DNA from: Hebobacterum sp964559435 | Lineage (GTDB): Bacteria; Armatimonadota; Hebobacteria; Hebobacterales; Hebobacteraceae | DNA: 64,000 nt | Reading direction: 5' to 3' | Assembly (NCBI GenBank): GCA_964559435.1 | Contig: CAZLHI010000007.1 | Span: 48,290-112,289 of the forward strand | Shown here: positions 1 through 8,100 of the stretch, piece by piece | How the letters are laid out: each line of letters opens with the position of its first letter | How positions within the stretch are numbered: position 1 is the first letter of the stretch | Program-made: the position numbers and the translations under genes | Notes under the pieces: generated by a model | Told to the model about the DNA's origin: nothing | Databases searched by the model: none | What the model saw: the letters and a program-made list of their open reading frames with translations, nothing else

Positions 1-321
1 GCGGACCTCGGCCAGCGTGCCGCGGGTATCTGGGTAAAGAAACAGCGTCTGCCGCGCGAGGAGCAGTGACGATAGGTTGTCGACTAACTGCTGCGCAGGG
101 TCGTCAACTCCCGCTCCTTCGAGTGCCTTCCGCACGCGAGCCGACAGTGTCGGCAGCCCGCCACGCACCGCCAGGCCACTTGTGGCCCGCCAATTGCGAA
201 GCCAATCCTCTTCGGCGATGCCCGCTGCCTTCGCCACCTCGATGGCTTTCTCGCGCGTGCCGGTGCCCTCGTCGTAGAGCAGCGTGTAGAACAGATCGAA
301 CACAACCGCGCGGTAGCTCAT
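1..321 (-). CDS. HAD-superfamily hydrolase, N-terminal part (cut by window edge)
   Basis: The 107 residues visible begin MSYRAVVFDLFYTLLYDEG, the motif I region of the haloacid dehalogenase superfamily with the nucleophilic Asp in FDLFYTLL. The second Asp of the usual DxDxT phosphatase motif is Phe here, as in dehalogenase-like members, so phosphatase activity should not be assumed. The cap region follows, and motifs II to IV lie beyond the left edge. The start codon overlaps the stop of the upstream Fe-S protein gene (ATGA), so the two are translationally coupled in a minus-strand operon with the methyltransferase gene at 1054-1827. The substrate cannot be told from this fragment. Confidence 0.8.
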   Translation of the reverse strand, partial: MSYRAVVFDLFYTLLYDEGTGTREKAIEVAKAAGIAEEDWLRNWRATSGLAVRGGLPTLSARVRKALEGAGVDDPAQQLVDNLSSLLLARQTLFLYPDTRGTLAEVR

Positions 322-1064
322 GGTTCCGTCCTCGCGAGCGCGAGCCGCGGTGGAGCCGTCCCGATGGGGCAGGCCCGCAGGCACTCCTCACAGTTGATTT
401 GGCCATGGGGAGATAGCCGCACCACGGCGGTGTTGGATGTGCTCCGGTAGCCAACCGCACTGCCACATACCTCGCGGTCTATGCCGCTCTCAGATAACGC
501 GCCCGACGGGCAGGCGTTGATGCAGCGGCTACAGCCGTCGCACGGCGAGGATGAAATCGGCGCATCAACAGGCAAGGGTGCATCTGTGATCACCGTCCGC
601 AGCATCAACCACGGCCCCCATTCAGGGTGAATGAGGAGTTGGTTTCTGCCGATCCCTCCGAAACCGGCCAGCACGGCAGCCTTCTTGTAGGAGATCTTGT
701 GCCGCGGGTCCGAGTCGCCGTATCGCATGTTCCGCGCGATGGCTGCCTCCCACCCGGACGCCTCCAGCATGTGCACGACACGCCAACAGGCATCCCGCAG
801 CATCGCGTCCGCAAAGGACCCGGCGACACGCGATTCGCGGTAGGCCGATCCTGTGTGGAAGCCGACCCGTTGGATCGGATCGACAATGCGTTGAGCGAAC
901 ACAACGACCGAGTTCACCTGCCCGAACGCTTCCCCAAGCTCTCCCAACTCCTGTGCTGGGAACTCGGAGCCCGACGCGATGCCCACGAGGTCGGCCGTGC
1001 TCGCGCCCGCGAGGCCCTTGATGTTCCTCGCCAGCTCCTCCATGCTCTGTGACTCAGCGGTCAT
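318..1064 (-). CDS. QueG-like double [4Fe-4S] cluster protein
   Basis: This 248-residue protein has the C-terminal arrangement of epoxyqueuosine-reductase-like proteins: CxxCxxCxxxCP (CDGCSRCINACP) and a second set in INCEECLRACPIG, enough for two [4Fe-4S] clusters. The middle section (KKAAVLAGFGGIGRNQLL, then WGPWLMLRTVITD) matches the QueG fold that holds the cofactor. It is shorter than genuine QueG (about 370 residues) and lacks its C-terminal HEAT-like repeats, so a role in queuosine synthesis is only possible. I chose the ATG at 1064, preceded by GAGGAAG, over an in-frame ATG at 1079. It overlaps the upstream methyltransferase gene by 11 bases and the HAD gene by 4. Confidence 0.75.
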   Translation of the reverse strand: MTAESQSMEELARNIKGLAGASTADLVGIASGSEFPAQELGELGEAFGQVNSVVVFAQRIVDPIQRVGFHTGSAYRESRVAGSFADAMLRDACWRVVHMLEASGWEAAIARNMRYGDSDPRHKISYKKAAVLAGFGGIGRNQLLIHPEWGPWLMLRTVITDAPLPVDAPISSSPCDGCSRCINACPSGALSESGIDREVCGSAVGYRSTSNTAVVRLSPHGQINCEECLRACPIGTAPPRLALARTEP

Positions 1065-1827
1065 CCGGCTTCCTCGCAACGAAGAGCGTGAACAGCGAAT
1101 CGCGCACCGATGAATCGTCGATACGTCGCCGCAGGTGTTCCGTCAGCCGCGCCATTCCCGCTTTGTACGCGTCTTCATCGATCATCCTCAGCGCCGAGCA
1201 CACGCGCTTCTGGAACTCCTCCAGCATGCGCATGTTGGTTGCATACGTGTGCTGCGTGAAGGTATCCGCGCGCACTGGATCGAATCCGGCCTCCGCCAGC
1301 CACCACTCGATTTCACGCCGAAACGGCGTCCGCTTCCGGTCAAGCGTCACGGCCTCCGGGAAGAAGCGATGCAGCGGGTCGCTCAGGATCTGCTCCACGG
1401 TCCCCTGACGGATCAGGAACGCGCCGCCCGGCCGCAGGATCCTGTAGACGCCGCGGAAGCTGGCGAGATGGTCCTTGAGGTGGTGCATCATCAGCACCAT
1501 GAGCGCGCAGTCGAAGCTGCCGGGCTCGAATCCTAGGCGCTCGACATCGCCCTCCACCCATTGCACGCCACCTTCCGAGTCCTTCTCACGCGCCTTCTGG
1601 AGCATCTCCGGGGAGCTGTCCACACCCACGGCCTCGCACCCCGTTCGCCGCACCAGAGGGATCGTCCAGCGGCCCGTGCCGCAGCCCAGGTCTATCAGCC
1701 TCTTCCCGGGGCCGAGTCCGCCCTCGGCAGCGATTTTCGCCTGCCACCAGGCGACGTGGGGCAGGTCGCTGCCCCGTACTTCGTCGTAGACTTCAGCGAT
1801 CTGCGAGTAGTCAGCTTTGTCGGGCAT
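1054..1827 (-). CDS. class I SAM-dependent methyltransferase
   Basis: A 257-residue cytosolic methyltransferase. Motif I, LIDLGCGTGRWTIPLV, binds S-adenosylmethionine, and EAVGVDSSPEMLQKAR (motif II) and the acidic EGDVERLGF (motif III) follow in order. The LMVLMMHHL and LRPGGAFLIRQ segments are typical of the UbiE/small-molecule group. The substrate is not evident. The ATG at 1827 with GGGGGA upstream was preferred to an in-frame start 42 codons upstream, whose extra residues look non-coding. It is the first sizeable gene of a three-gene minus-strand operon with the QueG-like and HAD genes, transcribed from the promoter at 2009-2037. Confidence 0.8.
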   Translation of the reverse strand: MPDKADYSQIAEVYDEVRGSDLPHVAWWQAKIAAEGGLGPGKRLIDLGCGTGRWTIPLVRRTGCEAVGVDSSPEMLQKAREKDSEGGVQWVEGDVERLGFEPGSFDCALMVLMMHHLKDHLASFRGVYRILRPGGAFLIRQGTVEQILSDPLHRFFPEAVTLDRKRTPFRREIEWWLAEAGFDPVRADTFTQHTYATNMRMLEEFQKRVCSALRMIDEDAYKAGMARLTEHLRRRIDDSSVRDSLFTLFVARKPDDR

Positions 1828-1906
1828 CAGTGTCCCCCGAAGTGCATCGACCACAGGCCTTCGCTCGTGCCTGTGGCCGAGTTGCGTGCTATCCGACTTA
1901 TGACGT

Positions 1907-1999
1907 TCAGATGGGCCGACCGACAGGCGTACGCGCGACGAGGCCGACGGCATGGTGCCGGCTCATGAGGTACTTCAGAATGCCCACTGCGGCTTCCAT
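1907..1999 (-). CDS. candidate leaderless small ORF (30 residues)
   Basis: A 30-codon reading frame starting MEAAVGILKYLMSRHHAV opens about ten bases downstream of the -10 hexamer of the promoter at 2009-2037, so an mRNA from that promoter would begin within a few bases of the ATG. No ribosome-binding site is possible, as in leaderless transcripts. It ends 80 bases before the methyltransferase start. It could be a leader peptide or chance. No family was recognised. Confidence 0.25.
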   Translation of the reverse strand: MEAAVGILKYLMSRHHAVGLVARTPVGRPI

Positions 2000-2008
2000 C
2001 TCGGCGCC

Positions 2009-2037
2009 AATATAGCACACGGCATTGGGCAGGTCAA
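2009..2037 (-). promoter_or_regulatory. sigma70-type promoter for the methyltransferase/QueG-like/HAD operon
   Basis: Read on the minus strand, TTGACC (2037-2032) is separated by 17 bases from TATATT (2014-2009), and the -10 is extended by TGC. Transcription should start near 2001. The divergent stretch 1828-2164 (337 bases) otherwise holds only the small ORF at 1907-1999 and the ribosome-binding site of the plus-strand gene at 2165. Confidence 0.65.
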
Positions 2038-2164
2038 CCTGTTCTCTGCTCCGAAGAAGTCACTGCCTGAGCGATCCGCGGCAAAGGAACAGGCTGATGT
2101 CGGTTAATGCCCGGCGGAGAACCTATGCCCGTCCCGGCGCGTCTAACCCGGCCGGAGGGCGACA

Positions 2165-3727
2165 ATGACACAGGTGCCCAAAGAGCGAGTTCCCAGAGCG
2201 CGGAGATTCGCGCGGTGGTTGTGGCGAGTCTTCAAGTGGTCCTGCCGGTTCTGGCTCATCGTTCTCGCGCTGCTGGTCATCCTGTGGGCGGTGATGACCG
2301 CGCGGACCGGAAGGGAACTCGAAGCGGAGCTCAACGCGATCCGCGACCGAGGCGAGCCCCTGACGCTGGCGGAACTCGTCCCTGAAGTGCCCCCGGGGGA
2401 GAAGAACGCCGCCCTGATCTACCAGACGGCCTTCGACTTCCTGACATGGGGGGACTTCGACTTCGATCACGGCCGGGCAGACGTCGACTTCGGCAGAGAA
2501 GTCATCGACCAGCAGAGCACGAGCATCCGCCTGCTGATCGAGGCCGCGGAGACGCCGCACTGCGCGTGGCCGATCGACTACAACGCGCCAGCGTACAACC
2601 TCACCTTTCCTCATTTCGGTGAGATGCGAACCTTCGCCAGGCTGCTGACACTGAACTCCATGGTCCTCACTGCGGAGGGCGACTACGAGGGGGCCTTACG
2701 GTCGTCTGGGGCGATATTCGGGATCGCCGAACATGCCATGGCCGATCCTATTCTCATCGGGCCTCTCGTTGGATACGCCATACAGGGAATGGGGACCATG
2801 GCGCTCGAGGAATCGCTGTCCCTCGGACAGCCAAGTCGCGCTGCCTGTCGGCAGCTCTTCGATCAGTTGAACTCGGTCGATCGGACGACACCGATGCGGC
2901 GCGCCCTGATGGGCGAACGCGCGTCCGGTATCCAGTTCTTCGAAGAGGTCCGCGCGGGTGGGGCTGGTGTGATGGAGGCCTTCTCCGACCAGCCGCCCGG
3001 CTCGCCGTTCGCGCTAGGGAGGGCGGCCTTGCTCCTCTACCCGACCGTGGGCCGGCCGCTGTTCAATAGGGATGAGGCGGCGTTCATACGACACCTGAGC
3101 GCGAACATCGAAGCAATCGACTTGCCTTGGCCTCAATCGAGAGATGAAGTGCAGCGGCTAGACTACGAACACCCCGCGGGACATGTCCTCACATCAATGA
3201 TCACGCCGGTGTTTGCGCGTGCGTCCTGGTCGATGGAGAGAGCATCAGCACAGATAGGGGCGGTGCAGATCGCGCTGGCGGCGAAGGCCTATCGAGCCGA
3301 GCACGGCACATATCCGGAGTGGCTGTCAGAGCTGGAGGCGGATGGCTGGGAGCTGCCGAGCGACCCCTTCAGCAACAAGCCGTATCACTACCGCAGGGAA
3401 GGCGCCGGTTTCGTCGTCTGGAGCGTCGGCCCCAACATTGCCGACGACAAGGGCGTGCCTTTCGATCCGCGAGCCGGCATGTCGTGGGAGGACGGTCCGT
3501 ACGACATCCCCTTTGTCTGCGATCCCGACCACGCGAGGCAGCAGGCCGCAGAGCGAGCGGCCGACTGGGAGGAAGATGAGAGGCGACGCGCAGAAGAAGA
3601 GGCGGAGGCGCACAGGAGGGAGGGAGAGCGTGCACGTGGCAGTCCAATTCGTCGTGGCGCTGGTGCTAGGGCTCGCGGCGTCGGCGGCCCTGGCGGCCGC
3701 GTATCACGTCGACGGGGAGCAAGGTGA
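2165..3727 (+). CDS. single-pass membrane protein with pilin-like C-terminal segment, unknown function
   Basis: A 520-residue protein with a basic N-terminus and one membrane segment (about residues 25-45, CRFWLIVLALLVILWAVM), then a large soluble domain. Near residues 370-430 it has AxAAKAYRAEHGTYPEWL followed by DPFSNKPYHYR and WSVGPNIADDKG. This is the pattern of the C-terminal half of type II pseudopilin-like proteins common in Planctomycetes and Armatimonadetes. The ATG has GGAGGGCGAC upstream. After about residue 470 the sequence becomes Arg/Glu-rich, and its last 32 residues overlap, in another frame, the signal peptide of the next gene. The natural stop may therefore have been lost or shifted. 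No function is known. Confidence 0.6.
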   Translation: MTQVPKERVPRARRFARWLWRVFKWSCRFWLIVLALLVILWAVMTARTGRELEAELNAIRDRGEPLTLAELVPEVPPGEKNAALIYQTAFDFLTWGDFDFDHGRADVDFGREVIDQQSTSIRLLIEAAETPHCAWPIDYNAPAYNLTFPHFGEMRTFARLLTLNSMVLTAEGDYEGALRSSGAIFGIAEHAMADPILIGPLVGYAIQGMGTMALEESLSLGQPSRAACRQLFDQLNSVDRTTPMRRALMGERASGIQFFEEVRAGGAGVMEAFSDQPPGSPFALGRAALLLYPTVGRPLFNRDEAAFIRHLSANIEAIDLPWPQSRDEVQRLDYEHPAGHVLTSMITPVFARASWSMERASAQIGAVQIALAAKAYRAEHGTYPEWLSELEADGWELPSDPFSNKPYHYRREGAGFVVWSVGPNIADDKGVPFDPRAGMSWEDGPYDIPFVCDPDHARQQAAERAADWEEDERRRAEEEAEAHRREGERARGSPIRRGAGARARGVGGPGGRVSRRRGAR

Positions 3728-3926
3728 CGACGCCAGAGATGGCCTGAGTCCGCAGTCGGCCTGGCGCACTCTGGACAAGGTCAACGCCACGACCTTCGCT
3801 CCCGGCGACACCATCCTGCTGAAGTCGGGCTGCTCGTGGAAGGGACAGCTCTGGCCGAAGGGGTCGGGCGAAGAGAGTGGGCCGATCATGATCGACGCCT
3901 ACGGTGAGGGCGAGAAGCGGGAGTAG
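3630..3926 (+). pseudogene. truncated secreted parallel beta-helix (pectate-lyase-like) protein
   Basis: A GTG with GGAGGGAGGGAGA before it opens a frame with a clear signal peptide (about residues 1-24, AVQFVVALVLGLAASAALAA). AYHVDGEQGDDARDGLSP, AWRTLDKVN, FAPGDTILLKSG and GPIMIDAYGEGEK follow. This is the standard N-terminus of secreted right-handed beta-helix or DUF1565-type proteins, which normally run for 400 or more residues. Here a stop comes after 98 residues, just where the helix coils should begin, and nothing homologous continues before 3984. I read it as a decayed or truncated gene. A short secreted product remains possible. Confidence 0.55.
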
Positions 3927-3983
3927 CGGACGGGCGAGCACACGTATGGCGAATCAACCCCAAGGCCGCAAACAGCTCCGGAC

Positions 3984-4385
3984 ATGACACGATCGGGAAT
4001 CATATTCCTGCTTCTTGTCCTGGTGGGAGCGGGTGTCTATGTGTTCTACCAGCTCGCCCCCACACCTCAGCGGAACCGGCTCATCGGGACGTGGCGGCTT
4101 GTCAGCGAAGGGCCCGAGTCCCGCGGCTTCCTCTTCCGGGCCGACGGCACCGGCGCCGTAAGCTACTGGGACCACGGCCAGGGGAGGGAAAGCCGGCCGT
4201 TGGAAATGGAATGGATCATCTCCACCGAGGAGCGGAGGATCTCCATCAGGATTCTCCAGCGCATGCCGCGGCGAGGTGACGACAAGATTGAGGGCAGCTA
4301 CGAATGGGTCCGCGAGGGAATCCTGTTCAACCACGCCGGCGGGCCGATCCCGGCGGGGACGTTTCTCTACGAGAAGGTTGAGTAG
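3984..4385 (+). CDS. small membrane-anchored protein of unknown function
   Basis: A 133-residue protein: one N-terminal membrane segment (residues 5-24, GIIFLLLVLVGAGVYVFYQL), then an exported beta-rich domain beginning NRLIGTWRLVSEGPESRGFLF, resembling lipocalin-like or DUF-type domains that open with G-W. There is no lipobox Cys. It stands alone between the truncated beta-helix gene and the promoter of the fumarase operon. Function unknown. Confidence 0.55.
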   Translation: MTRSGIIFLLLVLVGAGVYVFYQLAPTPQRNRLIGTWRLVSEGPESRGFLFRADGTGAVSYWDHGQGRESRPLEMEWIISTEERRISIRILQRMPRRGDDKIEGSYEWVREGILFNHAGGPIPAGTFLYEKVE

Positions 4386-4457
4386 GAGGCGTACCTGTCA
4401 CTAACCTAGTGCTAGTTTCCGTGATTGGCGTTGCCGAGGCATCGCCTTGACACCTCG

Positions 4458-4466
4458 TGCTATAAT
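4458..4466 (+). promoter_or_regulatory. extended -10 promoter of the fum-his operon
   Basis: TGCTATAAT is a perfect extended -10 element (TGnTATAAT) 31 bases before the GTG start of fumA. No consensus -35 lies 17 bases upstream. A TTGACA at 4447-4452 is only 8 bases from the -10 and cannot pair with it. Extended -10 promoters of this form recur at 12240 and 38841. Confidence 0.6.
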
Positions 4467-4496
4467 GAACCGGTGGGGTAGGGGAGAGGCGCGCGT

Positions 4497-5342
4497 GTGA
4501 AGGAAGTGCCTGCGGCGGAGATCACGGCCAAGGTCGCTGAGCTCTGCATTCGAGCCTGTACGGTGCTTCCTCCCGATGTCGTGGCCGCGATTGAGGCTGC
4601 CCGCGAGCGGGAGGAATCGAGGCTCGGCCGGGAAGTGCTCTCTCGGCTGCTCGAGAACGCCCGCCTGGCCGCCGATGAAGCGATCCCGATGTGCCAGGAC
4701 ACCGGCCTGGCGGTTGTCTTCGTCGAGCTGGGGGAAGAGGTGAGGGTGAGCGGGGCACATCTGCGCGAGGCCATCGCGGAGGGCGTGCGCCAGGGATACG
4801 AGAAGGGCTACCTGCGCAAGTCGGTGGTCCAGAGCCCCCTCAACCGCTGCAACACCGGCGACAACACGCCACCCGTCATCCACACCGAGGTCGTGCCGGG
4901 GAGCAAGCTGAAGATCACGGTGGCCGCCAAGGGGGCTGGCTCGGAGAACATGAGCCGCCTCAAGATGATGGCGCCGGGCGACGGCGTGGAGGGCGTCAAG
5001 AGCTTCGTGAGGGAGACAGTCGAGCGGGCGGGGGCAAGCGCCTGCCCGCCGGTCGTCGTCGGACTCGGCCTTGGCGGGAGCTTCGAGCAGTGCGCTCTAA
5101 TCGCGAAGAAGGCTTTGCTGCGATCGCTCACCGATTCCAGCGCCGATCCGGCCGCCGCGAAGCTGGAGGCCGAGCTGCTCGACCTCATCAACAGCACCGG
5201 CATCGGGCCGATGGGCGTCGGGGGTCGCGTCACCGCGCTGGCGGTGAAGGTCGAGACGGCGCCATCTCACATCGCAAGCATGCCGGTTGCAGTCAACCTC
5301 CAGTGCCACGCGGCCAGGCGCGCTGAGTACACGTGGGAGTAG
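4497..5342 (+). CDS. fumA: class I fumarate hydratase (fumarase/tartrate dehydratase), alpha subunit
   Basis: This 281-residue protein is the alpha half of a two-subunit [4Fe-4S] fumarase that interconverts fumarate and malate in the cytosol. Landmarks are PMCQDTGLAVVF with cluster ligand Cys66, SPLNRCNTGDNTPPVIH around residue 118, GLGLGGSFEQCALIAKKALL with the second Cys, and the C-terminal VNLQCHAARR with the third. Length matches stand-alone alpha subunits. The GTG start has GGGGAGAGG upstream and follows the extended -10 promoter at 4458. The beta-subunit gene begins 4 bases after the stop. The L-tartrate dehydratase branch uses the same fold, but the genomic setting gives no tartrate link. 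Confidence 0.9.
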   Translation: MKEVPAAEITAKVAELCIRACTVLPPDVVAAIEAAREREESRLGREVLSRLLENARLAADEAIPMCQDTGLAVVFVELGEEVRVSGAHLREAIAEGVRQGYEKGYLRKSVVQSPLNRCNTGDNTPPVIHTEVVPGSKLKITVAAKGAGSENMSRLKMMAPGDGVEGVKSFVRETVERAGASACPPVVVGLGLGGSFEQCALIAKKALLRSLTDSSADPAAAKLEAELLDLINSTGIGPMGVGGRVTALAVKVETAPSHIASMPVAVNLQCHAARRAEYTWE

Positions 5343-5346
5343 GCTG

Positions 5347-5919
5347 GTGTCCGTTCCCGAGCCGAGCGAAACGCCGGTCAGCCTGACGACGCCGCTGACC
5401 GACAAGGACGTGCTGGGTCTGCGCGCAGGCCAGCCGGTTCTCATCACGGGCGTGGTCTACACCGCACGCGACGCAGCCCACCGGCGTATGGCCGAGGCGA
5501 TCGAGAGAGGGGAGGAGCTGCCATTCAATCTTCGCGGACAGGTCATCTACTATGTCGGCCCAACTCCGGCGCCTCCCGGGCGTGTGATCGGCGCGGCCGG
5601 TCCGACCAGCGCAAGCCGCATGGACCGGTACACGCCGGGCCTGCTCGAGCGTGGCCTGAAGGGGATGATCGGAAAAGGCCCGCGCTCCGAGGAGATCCGG
5701 GAGGCGCTCAAGAAGCACAAGGCGGTCTACTTCGGAGGGCTAGGCGGGGCGGGAGCGCTCCTTGCACGACAGATCCGTACGGTCCAAATGGTAGCGTACG
5801 AGGACCTGGGGGCGGAGGCTATACGCCGTCTGGAGATAAAGGACTTCCCCGCCATCGTCATCAACGACTGCTTCGGCGGGGATGCCTACGCGGAGGCGAA
5901 GGCGCGCTGGCGGAAGTGA
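5347..5919 (+). CDS. fumB: class I fumarate hydratase, beta subunit
   Basis: A 190-residue C-terminal-domain partner of FumA. It starts with LTTPLTDKDVLGLRAGQPV, then ITGVVYTARDAAHRRM, IGAAGPTSASRMDRYTPGLL, GMIGKG and AVYFGGLGGAGALL, the usual order in fumarase/tartrate dehydratase beta subunits, ending with FPAIVINDCFGGDAY. The swivelling domain closes the active site over the alpha-subunit cluster. The GTG at 5347 is preferred because the 20 in-frame residues before it overlap fumA and look unlike the family. Its stop overlaps the hisH start (GTGA), placing a TCA-cycle enzyme in translational coupling with histidine synthesis. Confidence 0.9.
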   Translation: MSVPEPSETPVSLTTPLTDKDVLGLRAGQPVLITGVVYTARDAAHRRMAEAIERGEELPFNLRGQVIYYVGPTPAPPGRVIGAAGPTSASRMDRYTPGLLERGLKGMIGKGPRSEEIREALKKHKAVYFGGLGGAGALLARQIRTVQMVAYEDLGAEAIRRLEIKDFPAIVINDCFGGDAYAEAKARWRK

Positions 5920-6572
5920 TAAGAGCAGAGATCGCGATAATCGACTATGGGATGGGGAACCTGCGAAGCGTGGAGAAGGCACTTCAGCGCGTGGGTGCGG
6001 AGGCCCGGGTCATCGACTCGCCCGAAGCGGCCGCGGGCGCAAAGGGGCTCGTGCTACCAGGAGTGGGCGCGTTCGGCCAGGCGATGGAGCGGCTGTCGGA
6101 GGCTGGGTTCGACCAACTCGTGAAGGAGTGGGTGGGCGCGGATCGACCGTTTCTCGGGATATGCTTGGGGCTACAGCTGCTGTTCACGGAGAGCGAGGAG
6201 TTCGGACCGGTGCGGGGGCTGGACATCGTGCCGGGCCGCGTCGTGCGGTTCCGCGGGCCGCAGTACGAGCAGCACGGGGACGAGCCGGGCCTGAAGGTGC
6301 CACATATGGGATGGAATAGCCTGAAGGTGACCAAACCGCATCCCGTGGTTGGGAACCTGCCGGCAGACGCGATGGCGTACTTCGTGCACTCCTACTACTG
6401 CGTTCCCGATGATGCCGACTGGACTGCCATCGTCACCGACCATGGGATGGAGTTCACCTCGGCCGTGTCGCGGGGACGAGTGTTCGCGTCGCAGTTCCAT
6501 CCCGAGAAGAGCGGGGATGTGGGCCTGCAGATGCTGACGAACTTCGTCGGTCTCGTGGCTGGGACGTCGTGA
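5916..6572 (+). CDS. hisH: imidazole glycerol phosphate synthase glutaminase subunit
   Basis: A class I glutamine amidotransferase of 218 residues that supplies ammonia to HisF in the fifth step of histidine synthesis. IIDYGMGNLRSVEKAL opens the protein. FLGICLGLQLLF carries the nucleophilic Cys, and FHPEKSGDVG holds the catalytic His-Glu. PHMGWN and YFVHSYY are typical HisH segments. The GTG start overlaps the fumB stop by 4 bases, and the stop overlaps the hisA ATG by one (TGATG). Confidence 0.95.
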   Translation: MIRAEIAIIDYGMGNLRSVEKALQRVGAEARVIDSPEAAAGAKGLVLPGVGAFGQAMERLSEAGFDQLVKEWVGADRPFLGICLGLQLLFTESEEFGPVRGLDIVPGRVVRFRGPQYEQHGDEPGLKVPHMGWNSLKVTKPHPVVGNLPADAMAYFVHSYYCVPDDADWTAIVTDHGMEFTSAVSRGRVFASQFHPEKSGDVGLQMLTNFVGLVAGTS

Positions 6573-7282
6573 TGGAGGTCATCCCAGTAATTGACCTCCG
6601 TGCCGGCCGCTGTGTCAACCTGGTCCAGGGCGACTACGACCGCGAAACCGTCTTCGGCGATGATCCACCCGCGATGGCGCGCCGATGGGAGTCGCTGGGA
6701 GCACCCCGCCTCCACGTCGTTGACCTCGACGGAGCGAGGGAAGGTTCTCCTCGCAACCTTGATGCTGTCCGAGGCATCTGCGATGCCATCTCCATCCCCG
6801 TCCAGCTCGGCGGTGGCATGCGGGATGTCGCCACCGCCCGCCGGGCCTTCGACACAGGCGTGGACCGCGTGATCATCGGCACGGCCGCGCTCGATCTTGA
6901 CCGGGCCGCCAGCTTCGTCGCCGAGTTCGGCGAGGCAGTGGCGGCCGGCATCGACGCCCGCGACGGCCTTGTCGCCGTCCGCGGCTGGCTCGACACGACC
7001 AAGGTCCGCGCGCTCGACCTAGCGGAGAAGCTCGGCTCCCTCGGTTTCCGATGGATCGTCTTCACCGACATTCAGAGCGACGGCATGCTCAAGGGCACGA
7101 ACATCCCGGCAGTGAGAGAGATGGTCGAGTCTGTCGACGCCTCCGTCATCGCCTCCGGGGGCATCACAACCGTTGATGATCTGCGCGCTGCCCGGGAGGC
7201 GGGAGCCGCGGGAGCCATCGTCGGGCGCGCGCTGTATACAGGCGCGCTCAATCTGAAGGAAGCCTTGGAAGCTGCATGCTAG
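6572..7282 (+). CDS. hisA: ProFAR isomerase (phosphoribosylformimino-AICAR phosphate isomerase)
   Basis: A 236-residue TIM barrel that isomerises ProFAR to PRFAR in histidine synthesis. VIPVIDLRAGRCVNLVQGDY has the catalytic Asp on strand 1, VQLGGGMRD the first half phosphate-binding loop, and FTDIQSDGMLKGTN the second catalytic Asp on strand 5. VIASGGITTVDDL and GAIVGRALYTG form the second phosphate site. The ATG overlaps the hisH stop, and a GTG one codon upstream is an alternative. It overlaps hisF by 7 bases. Some actinobacterial homologues (PriA) also do the TrpF reaction. No trpF or trp gene is in view, so dual use cannot be judged. Confidence 0.93.
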   Translation: MEVIPVIDLRAGRCVNLVQGDYDRETVFGDDPPAMARRWESLGAPRLHVVDLDGAREGSPRNLDAVRGICDAISIPVQLGGGMRDVATARRAFDTGVDRVIIGTAALDLDRAASFVAEFGEAVAAGIDARDGLVAVRGWLDTTKVRALDLAEKLGSLGFRWIVFTDIQSDGMLKGTNIPAVREMVESVDASVIASGGITTVDDLRAAREAGAAGAIVGRALYTGALNLKEALEAAC

Positions 7283-8064
7283 CGAAGCGAATCATATGCT
7301 GTCTCGACGTGGACCGCGGCCGTGTCGTGAAATGCATCAAGTTCCTCGACCCGCGAGACGCGGGCGATCCCGTCGAGCTTGCCCGACGCTACGACGCCGA
7401 GGGCGTCGACGAACTCACGTTCTATGACATCACGGCCTCCCATGAGGCGCGCGATATCATGCTCGACGTCGCGGCCCGCACTGCAGAAGAGGTGTTCATC
7501 CCTTTCACCGTCGGCGGCGGCATCCGGGCCGTGGACGACTTCCGGGCGGTGCTGAAGACCGGGGCCGACAAGGTTTCGATCAACACCGCGGCATTGAAGC
7601 GACCGGAGCTGATATCGGAGGCGGCCGAGCGCTTCGGGAGCCAGTGCGTGATTCTCTCCATCGACGCCAAACGTAAGACAGATACGCCGCCTGACAAGCC
7701 TAAGTGGCTGTGCTACATCAACGGTGGCCGAGTTGCCACAGGTGTGGACGCGGTCGAGTGGGCACAGCGGGGCGAGGAGCTGGGCGCCGGCGAGATCGTG
7801 CTCAACAGCATGGATGCAGACGGCACCATGGCCGGCTACGATATTCCCCTCTGCCGCGCCGTCGCGGACGCCGTGAGCATCCCGGTCATCGCCTCCGGCG
7901 GCGCCGGCAAACCAGAGCACCTCTACCAGGCCCTAACGGAGGGGCGCTGCGAGGCCGCGCTGGTCGCCAGCATTGCACACTACTCGGCTCAGCCAATCGC
8001 CGAGATCAAGGAGCACCTTGCCGAGCGCGGCCTTCCTGTGAGGCCGACGCGGCTGGCAGCCTAG
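7276..8064 (+). CDS. hisF: imidazole glycerol phosphate synthase cyclase subunit
   Basis: A 262-residue TIM barrel that uses HisH-derived ammonia to make imidazole glycerol phosphate and AICAR. LAKRIICCLDVDRGRVVKC holds the catalytic Asp (usually Asp11), FIPFTVGGGIRAVDDF is the first phosphate site, VILSIDAKR and LNSMDADGTMAGYD contain the second Asp, and IPVIASGGAGKPEH with AALVASIAHY complete the barrel. It starts inside the last codons of hisA. The gene downstream is a membrane protein rather than another his gene. Confidence 0.95.
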   Translation: MLAKRIICCLDVDRGRVVKCIKFLDPRDAGDPVELARRYDAEGVDELTFYDITASHEARDIMLDVAARTAEEVFIPFTVGGGIRAVDDFRAVLKTGADKVSINTAALKRPELISEAAERFGSQCVILSIDAKRKTDTPPDKPKWLCYINGGRVATGVDAVEWAQRGEELGAGEIVLNSMDADGTMAGYDIPLCRAVADAVSIPVIASGGAGKPEHLYQALTEGRCEAALVASIAHYSAQPIAEIKEHLAERGLPVRPTRLAA

Positions 8065-8100
8065 CAAGGTTACGGGCGCGCCCAGAGAGGAGGAGGGGGC

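Noticed and set aside
4447..4466. TTGACA followed by TATAAT before fumA as a classical promoter
   Set aside because: The spacing is only 8 bases. The -10 is better explained as an extended -10 element.
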